Assembly (NCBI RefSeq): GCF_030272615.1
Contig: NC_081405.1
Coordinates: 471,126,008 to 471,190,007, forward strand
Length of the DNA: 64,000 nucleotides
Origin: Cryptomeria japonica
Lineage: Eukaryota; Streptophyta; Pinopsida; Cupressales; Cupressaceae
Reading direction: 5' to 3'
In this document: one piece after another, positions 22,212 to 34,200 of the stretch
How positions within the stretch are numbered: position 1 is the stretch's first letter
Layout of the letters: every line of letters starts with the position of its first letter
Program-made: the position numbers and the translations under genes
Notes under the pieces: generated by a model
What the model was told of the DNA's origin: nothing
What the model saw: only the letters and a program-made list of their open reading frames with translations
Database searches by the model: none

Positions 22212-25200
22212 CTGCTTCATCAACAATACAGAATCAAAACATGTATATGGACATTAAAAGAATGCAATATTGTTAATTTTAATTATCTTCATAATTGGGA
22301 TGTAAACAGGTTACAACTTTGCACAAAATACCAATAAAAGGTAGAACTAAGAAAATCAATCACGATGAGTGGAGATAGTAGAAATTATATGGAGCAGATG
22401 AGAATTAAGACTGTAGGGATGGATCAAGGTAAACTGTACTCAATTTGTTCACACGATTAGATAAATTTCTGCCTACAACAGACACATCCTTGCTGACTGT
22501 GTGTCCACTGGAATTCCTAAAGCAGGAATCCTTATTTTAAGTGTTAGGGTACCAAGCAAGAAGTCTTGTAAAGACCGCACCTTTGTCCGAAACTCAACCA
22601 GTACAGCAACATGAAAATATAACTTCCACAGTTAGCTAAATTCTGCAGCATTTCAGGGATGGATGGCAGGACATCTTCCGGGGATGGCAGTCCAGGGGGG
22701 CATTTTTGAGGTTACAAGTTCAACTATACATAATGTCCAAATTTAAGTCTAGACATTCATAGAATGTATCAAATTCAAAACTTTTAAGATATATGGAAAT
22801 GCAGTTGGGAGAGCTGAAATTTTCAGATTGAGGATATATTGTGGATTTATGATTTGCATATAAAGCCTATAATACTAGTTCTAGTATGGATCCTATTCTG
22901 TGTTCGTGGATCCGACAAAAAAAAAATGAGTTGCATTCTGTAAATGTTATTCAAATTTATGTTCAAGTCTGAAGTTGTATAATTTTTTTATTCTTTTACT
23001 GATATTTACTGTTGCTTCTTATGTTACAGGTTGCTGAAGATAACATTAATTTATTTCTATGCATCTACAGCATTTCATATGACATATACTTATAGGAAAT
23101 GCCCACCGATCAAGGCATGCTTTGACCGGACATGTCTCTTGACATGCCCGATCAAGACATGTCTTGATCGGTGCACATGCACCGCTTCATTAAGTGTTCA
23201 TGCCGATAACTATCAGGTCATGTCATTTAATATAATCAATCGATTAACAATCGGTCACATCACATGCTGTTGATATAACAACTGATAACCAATCGGTATA
23301 ATGCGAGATTAATATGATAACTATTATAGTTATCATATGATAGCTATGATAGTTATCATAAGTTTGGTCTGTTCTTATTACAATCACAGCATGTGTAATA
23401 TGATCATAGCATGATCGATGATGTCAAACTGTGCAATCCAATGTTTTGGATAGTGAATGCATATAAACATGATTATAACAAGTTTAATCATGAGGTCTAC
23501 CATTTGCAGTTATATCGATAAGGTAGATGATTGAATGAGAGATGAATGAAGTCTCTCATTAAATCATTTATCTTACCGAAGCTACTAAGTTTCAACACTC
23601 CCTCTTAGCTAGGGAAGATAAGTGGAGACCTATGTAAACATTGAAATAAGCATCATATTTCTCATAATAGAATGTATTACACAACCTCGTAATACAAAGG
23701 ATCATATCACATAGGCTTGTGGCATGATGCATCACATAATGAGTGACACAGGAATATATCACATCATCTCGTGATATAGATATCTAACACGTGATATCAG
23801 TATCGCATTACACGCGATACCTTGGATATAAAATACTTGAGAATGGTGAATTACCTTATATCCAGGTTATGGTATGTGCATTGACATTACGTCACATAAT
23901 GTCTACCATAACATATCATGGCACATCCATGAGTCAGAGTGATATCAAGTCAGCGTGATATCAACATTACAAGATCGTCACCTTATAATGTTTAATACAA
24001 GTGTTCATTGTCTAAAAGATCGTCACCTTTTAGAAATGTACACAGGGGGTGAGGCCCATAAAGTCATAACACAACAAAAGAAGTTTACACATTAAACATC
24101 TCATATATTAGTACAGAATACAAAACTAAATATAACTCAATCATACCAAGACTTTTTCTGAAGTGTTCAACTTTCACTCTGGATAGGGGCTTGGTCAGTA
24201 TGTCTGCTGTCTGGTCTCCTGTACTGATATACTGAAACTAAATCACATTCTTATCCACCATATCTCTCACATAGTGATAAGGGATCTCAATGTGTTTGGA
24301 TCTATCATGAAATACAGGGTTCACGAAGAGTTTTATACAACTCTGATTGTCACAATGAATTATAGTAGGCTTCATTGGTTCTCCGAATAATCCTACAAGT
24401 AGCTTTCGTAGCCATACAGCTTCTCATGCAGCCATGGAAGTTGTGATATGTTCGGCCTCTATAGAACTCTGAGCTACTGAAGACTGTTTCCTGCTAATCC
24501 AAGATATCATGGCTGAACCCAAGCTGAAGCAACATCTTGAGGTGCTTTTCCCGTCAATCACACTTCCAACCCAATCTGAATCAGTGAACCCATGAAGATC
24601 CAAAACATCTTTCTTATACTTGAGTCCATAGTTAAGAGTACCTTGAAGATATCTCATAATATGTTTCACAGCCATAAGATGTATCTCCTTAGGTTCACAC
24701 ATGAATTGGCTCAAGGCATTTACTGGATAATAGATATCAGGTCTAGTATTGACCAAGTACATTAACGATCCAATCATCTGTCTGTAGAGAGTGGGATCTA
24801 CCAATGGGGAATCTGCTGCTGCCTCCTTCAATTTGCGAAGATTAGTTTCCATAGGAGAAGACATGGGTTTGCAGTTCATCATACCAAATCTCTTCAATCT
24901 GTCTAAGGTGTATTTTCCTTGATTAAGCACAATACTGTAGAGTTTCGCCAAACTTCCAATCCAAGAAAGTAATGTAGAAGGCCTAAATCCTTCATATCAA
25001 ACTCCTTTTCAAGGTCTTTCTTACATTGTCCAATAAGGTGATCTTCTCCTGTAATCAGAAGATCATCAACATATAAGATCAATATCAGCATATCACCTTT
25101 GACCTTTTTGAAGTATAGATTCGGATCTGCATCATTCTTTGAGAATCCCAATCCCAGAAAATAGTTGTCAATTCTTTCATACCAGGCCCTGGAAGCCTAT

Positions 25201-28200
25201 TTTAAACCATATGGGGCTTTCTTTAATCTGCACACATGTGTTTCTATATTGTGGATCTCAAACCCTTCTGGTTGTTCTAAGTAGACTTCCTCCTCAATTT
25301 CACCATTCAAGAAAGTAGTTTTCACATCCATCTAATGGACTTTCCAACCTTTGGCTGCTACAATGGCCAGTACTGTTCTGACAGAGGTGTATCTAGCAAC
25401 TGGAGCAAATGTCTCATCATAGTCTATTCCTTGTTTCTGTGAGAACCCTCGGGCAACAAATCTGGCTTTATGTTTCTCTATGCTACCATCTGCAGCATGT
25501 TTGATTTTGAATAGCCATTTGGATGAGACAACGGATTTCCCTTTTGGCCTAGGAACAATTTCCCACACATCATTGTTGAGGATGGATTTATTTTATATTC
25601 TTTCGACATGGCATCTTTCCAAACTTGATGTTTAAGCGCTTCTGGTACACAAGAAGGTTTTGATTTAGAGAGATCATTCATTAGGGCTACATAGCTAGTG
25701 AATCTTCGGGGCCTCTTACTTTCCTTAAAAGTTCCTGAAGGAGTTGTAAAGTCCCTTGCATCTTCCATTGTCTTGTGAACCCATAGAGGTCTTTTCTTAG
25801 AGATTTCTTGGGGAGGAATTTGTTCTTCATTTTCTTCTGAACACTCCCTCTGAACCTCAGGAGTGGAATCCTCTTCTATGTCTGAAGATGGAACATAGAT
25901 TTCTGACTCAATAGAGTATTTGGCTCTTTTGAAGGCTATGTCTTCTTCAAATATTACATCTCTACTAAATTCAATATTGCTATGTCCAGGCACAAATATT
26001 CTTTAGGCTTTAGAGGTTTCACTATATCCAACAAAGATTCCTTTTCTTCTAGAGGGTTCTAGTTTTGTTCTTTTCTCGTTAGGTATATGAAAGTAGACAG
26101 GGCATCCAAATATCCTAAATTGAGTGATATCGGGCTTTATCCCTGTGAAAACTTCTTCAGGAGTTTTGTCTTCAATGTGGGAGTGAGGACATCTATTTTG
26201 TATGTATACAGCAGTGTTGGAGGATTCTGCCCAAAGATGAGTTTCTAAGTTTTGATCAAGAAGCATGGCTTTGGCTACTTCTACAATGGTTCTATTTTTT
26301 CTCTCAGCAACCCCATTTTGTTGGGGGTTGTAAGGGATAGTGAACTCCCTCTTAATCCCAACTTCTTTACAAAATTCCCTAAAAATGTCTGAGGGGTATT
26401 CCCTCCCATTATCAGTCCTTAGGGTTTTTTATTTTCTTTCCGGAATAGTTTTCAGAGAGAGATTTGAATTCCTTAAATCTCTTGAGGATCTCTTCAGATT
26501 CTTTACGTTTAAGAAAGTAGATCCAGGTCTTCCTGGAGAAGTCATCAATGAGTATTACATAATAAAGGAACCCCCCTAATGACGGTACAAACATTAGCCC
26601 ACATAGGTCAAAGTGAACTAGTTCTAAAACATTGCTTGTTTTCCTAGAACTATTTTGAAAAGAACTCTTAGTATTTTTGCCTAGGGCACACCCCTTACAT
26701 GTACTAGAATGGTATTGTTTTAACTTAGGCAAACCAATTACTAATTTTTCCATTGAACATAAAGCACAAAAGTTTAAATGACCTAATCTTCTATGCCAAA
26801 TTTCATTAGAATCTGCAATCTCATGAAGTAGGGCTACGTTAGATTCAGTACATACCTCGTACAAATAGCCTTTTCTATGTCCTAAGGTTGTAGCCTTCTT
26901 GATGGAAGAGTTTTGTGGCCATACTAGAACTTTACCATTCATGAATGTCATTCTGTACCCATCATCTTCAAGTGTAGATATGGAGATTAAGTTCCTCTTG
27001 ATGCCAGGAATGAATAGAACTCCAGTGAGTTGAAGAGACATGCTTGTCTTTAGCTTAATGGTGCAGGTACCAATGCCTTTCACTAGATGTGCAGAGTCAT
27101 CACCAACGGTTAATTCTTCATCAGTTTCTTCTAACATGGAATCCAATAATTCTCTATACCCAGTGATGTGTCTTGAAGACCCACTGTCAATGATCCAAGT
27201 GTTAGATTTATTGGATACTTGACTAGAAAGGACAGAGTAGAATACATGCTTCTTGGAGTCATATTCTTCCCTTTTAACTTTTGCAAATGTAGCTTGTTGT
27301 TTGATTCTATCCGGACAACTTGCTGCATAGTGTCCATATTGATCACACCTAAAGCACTGAATGTGAGAGTTGTCTCTCTTAGATGACCTTTTCTCATGTC
27401 GGTTCTTTCTCTTCTTGAAATGTTTCTTCTTGTTTTTCTTGTTGGAGTTGGTATTTAGAACATGGAGATCTTCGTCTCTGTTCTTTTGTTTGATCCCCTT
27501 CTTATTCAGCCTTGACTCCTCTTGAAGATAATCTGCTCTTAGCTTATCAAATTTCGGATATTTATCCCTTGCACTAATGCCTTGGACGAATGTTTCCCAT
27601 GTACTAGGCAACCCATCTAGAGCAATGAGTGTTAGCTCTTTTCTCTGGATCTCACATCCAAGCGTTGCCAGTTCATCCCTTATGGCTAATATCCGCATAA
27701 AGTATGCCTTGATTGACTCTCCTTTGTTCATGCTTATGTGATTTATTTCCCTTTTTAGAGCCAGGGTTCTACTTGCGTTGTTTATCTCAAATGCACTTTC
27801 GAGTGCTTTGAACATATGGTAGGCAGTCTCATGTTTTGTTATTATTGGCATAATGTGATTTCTCACTCCATCGACTATGATCTTCATGGCCTTTTCATTT
27901 CCCTCAGTCCATGTTGATTTGTCAGGTTCATTCTCTGGTTCTTTAGATTCAACTCTTATGAATGATTCAACTTTATTTTCTTTTAAAATCATTTTAATTC
28001 TGAACTTCCATGCTGAGAAATTTTCACCTCCTTCAAGTCTGTCCTCAAATCTGATAACATTAGCCATGGAAAATATGATGTTTATATCTTTGATTTGAAC
28101 TTCTCAAATTTGAATGCCTCAGGTTCGATCAATGTGGCTCTGATACCATGTAAATGTTATTCAAATTTATGTTCAAGTTTGAAGTTGTATAATTTTGTTA

Positions 28201-31200
28201 TTGTTTTATTGATATTTACTTTTGATTCTTATGTTACAGGTTGCTGAAGATAACATTAATTTATTTCTATGCATCTACAACATTTCATATGACATATACT
28301 TATAAGCAATGCCCACCGATCAAGGCATGCCTTGACCAGACATGCCATGTCTTGATCGGCGCACATGCACCGCTTCATTTAGTGTTTATGCCGATAACTA
28401 TCGGGTCACATCATTTAATATAATCAACCGATTAACAATTGGTCACGTCAAATGTTGTTGATATAACAACCAATAACCGATCGGTATAATGCGAGATTAA
28501 TGTGATAACTATTACATCAATCAATGCTATCATATGATAGCTATGATAGTTATCATAAGTCTGGTCTGTTCTTATTACAATCACAGCATGTGTAATATGA
28601 TCATAACATGATTGATGATGTCAAATTGTGCAATCCAATGTTTTGGATAGTGAATGCATATAAAGATGATTATAACAAGTTTAATCATGAGGTCTACCAT
28701 TTGCAGTTATATCAATAAGGTAGATGATTGAATGAGACATGAATGAAGTCTCTCATTCAATCATTTATCTTACCGAAGCTACTAAGTTTCAACACGCTCG
28801 TCCATACAAAAAAAATGTAAAAACATATATCTAAAAAAAAAAAAATTAAGTTTAGAATACCATGTAACATAATATAATGAACAAAATCACCATAAACTGT
28901 AATGTCATTTAAAACATAAATGATAAATATTAGAAAACAATCATTGTTCAGATTTCAAATTCAATATTCAAGTAATAATATCAAGTTCAACAATCAATTT
29001 CTAGCATCAGAAGGATTTTCTAAATCATCAACATCAACACTAGCATCATCATTGACATTAGATATGTAGAATTTGAAGAACCACAAGTAGTGCCATTGCC
29101 ACTTGCACTTAAACTGTGCTCACTTTTGGAGCTCAAGTGTAATATGTTGGAAGATGGATCCATCCAAGTCAATTTGCTTTGGCTCCATATCCCACAACAC
29201 CCCACAGCTTCATGGGGCTGTGGGGACAGAACCCCTTGCAGGGTCAAGAGGCAATGCCCCTTGCAAGGTCTAGGGGCTATGCCCCTCAAGAATTCCCTAT
29301 CACAATATAGGGTAGGCTCAAGGAGCAAAGCCCCTGCCACCAAGCCCAAATGAAGACCTTCAAAACTACATAGATCTTCATGGCACACGACATTTTCATA
29401 AATTTTTAAAACACATGTCAAAGGTGGAAATAATTTTAATTAACACTAGAAAAATAAAAGAGAGGCGGAAAAAATAGATGGATTGGCCCTAGGTTTGCCT
29501 GGGTTCCCATTAATCTTGCCTAGGTTTATCCCATATGAACCCAACCCCACTCTCCTACATCTTGATCATACTTGCAAGTGGATCAAACTAGATCAGATCC
29601 AGTTCGAACCAAACTCGGATCTATCAGTTTAAAGACAGATACACAAACGTAGTATAAAGTGACCAAGATACAATGCCAATCTTACAAAAAAATTGGATTG
29701 TTGGAGAGAATGAGAAAATTTAATAAGAGAAATAGAGTATTTTTTAATATTAACAAATTTGGACAAGACTAAAAAAGTTGTTTACTATCAAAAATAAAAT
29801 ATTAAAATATTAAAAGCATCTAAATTATATAGATTTTTGCTTTAGAACTTATAAAAAGAAAAATCAAATATAGTGGTCATAAAACTATCTCAAAATAGCT
29901 TCAAGAAATTTAACCTCAAACTGTGCAATATCAAACACTAGAACAAATACTTCACTTAACCGTATACCAAACACTTAAACTAACACAAGTCAATGAATGA
30001 ATAGGATTGAGATTAGGTGAGGAAAGCATATGCTCTTATGATATCTTTGACATTGAGAACCACCCAAAAATAAATTCTTCTAATATTGAGAAGCACACAA
30101 AAACAAACGTAAGCATGGAGGGAATTTCACTGTATATGGTCTTGCCTTTCCTCTCTTGAGGTTGGTTTTGGCTTATTATATTTTAGGCATTCTAAGTATG
30201 TGAGAGGAATAACGAAAAGGGTACAATACACTGATAGTCAAATATGGGTTCACTATTTGCCTTCTTGAAAAACAAAAGAGAGCTACCAGAATGGGTAACA
30301 AAGCGTCTAAGAAAGGCTCTCTCTCACACCATCACAATTGAACGTATGGGAGGGAGAAAGTAAATAACCATGACCAATATGATCAATGTAGAGTGCTCAA
30401 AGTTGCTTGAAAAATAATAATAATAATAATTTTTTTTGAACTCTCAAGAATTGTTTTTGACATAGGGGATGCTTCGACATCCCCAACCATTGTGGGAACA
30501 ACCAAACGTCCAAATGTCATTCCCTCATTTTTGCATGCATCCTAAGGTGGTTATGTGATTTGTCTATAGAGGAAATACTCCCTGCCATCTCATCATACTG
30601 GAAATGCCAGTAGGGATGAGAATGCAGGTTTCATGATAGATGGTAAATAATTATAGCATTATTTTGTGGGATGTGTTTTTTGATTTACCTTAGAGTTTCC
30701 CAACTTCGTATTTATTTTATTGAGGATCTCCAGCTGGTTGGAGATTGTCATATCCTCATTTTCCTGCCAATAAGCTTTGCTTTATTTATTAATCAAAAAT
30801 AATGTTTTTAAACACTAATATATATTATATAATATACATATAATAATAAAATAAAGAATGAAAAAAATAAAGAGAAAAAATTCAAAGCTTAAAAGTGGTG
30901 TTCAATTTGGGCCATGGGACCTAGTTCAAATCAGGTATAAAGACAAGTCTTTGGATCATTTTGAAGTATGCAATTTTGGAAATGATTTCTGGAGTTTTCA
31001 ATTAGCTGATCTGGAAGGACGAAATCCTTTGGAGGCTGACTTGGAGATGAGGAAGAAAAACCTCTCCCTCTAGCTGGGCAATTCCAGGTGCGCACTGCAG
31101 CGTCGTTTAATCTAATTGTGAATGTGTCACAAGTGAATACGGCAACTAAAGTGACGTCAATTAAATATTTCTAGACACCCATAATCAATTTGGGGCTTTG

Positions 31201-34200
31201 GAGTCAAGGATCGTGAAGGGTCAATCAGATAAAACCTATCCAGAGATCATCAGTCGAAGACAATTCGAGGCTGTGGACTAGCCATTGATAAATTAAACCC
31301 TAGCACTACCTCTCATCAGCCACACCTATCCTAAGGTTTGAAGTCATAACTTCCCAGCTCTGCCATAAACACGGTGACCTCTCTAACCATCTGGAGATGG
31401 AGTTTAGGGATTATTTGCATCATAGCAATACCAGGTTTGGTCTAAAAGGTGTGATCAGGTTTTCAAATAGGGCTGTCCACCTCAAATCCCCCCTTCAGAT
31501 CTGCAAATGAGTGCTGCCACCACATCATTCCTATCACCTAACTTGCACAGCAAATCTGAGCACTAAATAGCAGTTACCCAGGGTAGAGCATCATTGTTTC
31601 AGATGTCATAATCTGATCTTCATCCCTGAGATCCACGGAGTCTTGGAGTGGAGTCTCAAAATGAACTGACAGTGCTATGCTTCCACAAATTACCTTGCAT
31701 TATCATAATTGTTGTAAATTAGATGTTTGAGTGCTCCAATTAATAATGTAATTATTGATCTCAGTCAGTGTTGCAATCACAACAAATTACATGTTCAATC
31801 AGCATACTATATTTGTTGTTTTCAGTTCAATTATAATCTGCAAACAGGAATTATTTATCAGTAGCTATTTAGATCAATACAGAAACTAAATTTGGGGTTC
31901 GTCTAAATCTGTTTTGTAGGTCTGTGAAAACTGAAATCAGTCAAATTTATAGGCTTAATGTACAAGTCCTAGCTTTCTTGACTTATGTTCTAAGGATCAT
32001 AGACTAGTGACTGTGATTATGTTATACGAGTTCCTTTGAAATGGCTGGTCTATGTTCCTCATCAAAAGGATGTAACTGGAGATAATGAACAAACCAATAA
32101 ATGATAAATCCCACTAAATTGATCCAAGGAGGTGAAGCTAAGTGAAACAATTATATTAGAATTAAGAGATCATAGCTAAGAAACCTTCATATAACAGAAT
32201 AGAACATTCTTACGTATTTTATTTCCATTTTACCTTTGAAACATAATTGAAAATACATGGATAGCAGAAAACAAATCCTGACACAGCAATCAGTGTGGGA
32301 TTAGTACGTCTCTGCGAGCATAGTGGACAGACTGTCCTATCAGGTGGTAATGGAATACCATTCTCTGCAACCTAACATTGAAATAAAATTAAAAAGCATT
32401 CTGCATAAGTTCAAAAAACATATAAAATACAAAAAGAGGTTTGCAATAAATTGTATTCAACAGTTGTAATTGTAAATGAAAATGGATTAAATAGGAACTA
32501 TTATGCCCACCTTTGGCTGTGGGGGTGGTGGAGGTGGAGGATACACAGTTGGAGATGAGAGCCTCTCTTCTGCAGATTGGTACCACCATTCCATCATCTA
32601 CAAAATTGAAAACAAAAGACACAAATCGAGATTTCATATAGGCAACCTCACGGAGTTTGAGAAAAGGAACAAACCTTGAATTGAGGTGGTTAAAGAGGAT
32701 TCAAGATGTAGTGTAAAGATTATAAAAATAATAGTGAATCAAAGGATCATCAAACGTCTCTTCTAATTTAGTATCACTAGAAATCCAGTTCCTGTTGATT
32801 GATTTCATTAAATTCATCAATGGTTTCCTGCTGCACAAAGTTGGCAATGGTCCTCATGTAGAACAAGTTGCAATAACCATTACATGACCAGTAAAAATGT
32901 ACCAGTTATTACGTAATAAAGGTAGCAGCTCCTTGTGGTTCCAGAACCAAATGTCTAGACACTCGCAAGTGATAGCAAGAAACATCTTGCTATTTCTAAA
33001 CCTAATTGATTGGATTCCTAGCCATAACATTTTTCACTGCACATTAAACCTTAAAGCATTGCCAAAGGCAATTTCTTAATGGCAGAGGATGAGTCTAGAG
33101 CTCAAATGATAAAGAAAAAGTAGATAAGAATATGAAGTCAGCCACCAAAAGTCAATCACCTTATTGCCCCCAATTCCATGGACAAAGTGGGGGTGACTAA
33201 TCATTTGTTAGAAAACATTATAATAAAAACAGTTTCCCTTCAATTGAAAGGGTTGGACCAGTTGGCTACCAAAGGCATTGTGGACCTATAGAAGGTAACT
33301 GAATTCACATATTATGAATTTGTGTATGGAAAGAAGGCAATTCAACCAATTGAATTCAAAATCAAAACATTGAGAATAGCACAAGAGCCATGCACAGAGC
33401 TCTTGAAAGCAGAAAGCAGCGCAATGAGCAGCCAAAATTGAACAATGCTTTTCGTAAATTTTTAAGATCTTTTACAGATCCTTAGCTTTGGATGAGTTAT
33501 GACATCAAGATATATTCCATACAAAAAATCTTCCAACATCAGCATCCTCTGTGGAATGATTCCATTATCAAATGCAGCTTTGTCAACCAAGAGATTGGGC
33601 ACTTCTGAATGATTCACAGCTCATATTTGGAAGGGAAACTCTGCACTCAATGATGTTCTCTCATGGTAAATAGACACAACCTCAAACTCTACAAGAAATC
33701 ATGGATTAAGGAAAAATTTATCACAAAAATGACAACTCAAGAGGATCTCAAGGTTCTCGATGGCATCCCTTTGCTGCAGACTTAAGTCCCCTAACCTCCT
33801 GTTATTTCATAAAAAACAAGATTAAAAATCAAAAACTTGAAAGTATAAAAAATCAAGATCAAAACTGACAGTGAAAACCTCTGGCATTGTTGGCAGTGGA
33901 TGGCCTGAAAAGAAACCATCTAGCTTAACACCTAACAAAAATAGCACAATCCTATCTCACAAAAATGACAACTCAAGAGGACCTTAAGATCCTCAATTGC
34001 ATCACCTTTCTGTGGACTTAAGTCCCCAAACATCCTGTTATTTCAAGAAAATATAATAAAAAATTAAAAACCCAAAAAACAAGATCAAAATTCTGAGAGT
34101 AAAAATCTCAGGCGTTGTTGACAGTGGGTGGGCAGAAAAGCAACCATCTAGCATAACACATAATAAAATAAGACAATCCTATCCAATTAAATTTCATCCA

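Larger units (their letters stand above)
22939..28794 (-). mobile_element. Complete but inactive Ty1/copia retrotransposon (5856 bp)
   Basis: Two LTRs (22939-23597, 28149-28794) with TG...CA ends, a tRNA-Met primer site, a polypurine tract and a gag-pol gene, all in minus orientation. The host-site duplications are GAGCG and GAATG on the minus strand, different by two transitions. LTR divergence is several percent by eye, so the insertion is old. It sits in the 10-kb PEX12 intron, in the same orientation as the gene, inside an older hAT relic. Confidence 0.9.
28795..29640 (-). mobile_element. hAT relic interrupted by the copia insertion
   Basis: The minus strand from about 29141 down contains the C-terminal coding end of a hAT transposase. 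It continues with a 3' region that matches the hAT element at 44894-48660 (TTTTTACATTTTTTTTGTATGGACG here, against the same stretch at 48546-48567 there). The copia element begins right after it. The right part, to about 29640, has GAACC/GGGTT subterminal-type repeats like the left end of the hAT at 62031. The rest is internally deleted. Exact ends are unclear. Confidence 0.55.

Noticed and set aside
29020-29421. 133-aa open frame on the minus strand
   Set aside because: It reads through the GC-rich palindrome module and only its end overlaps the hAT tail, mostly in the wrong frame. Not a gene in itself.
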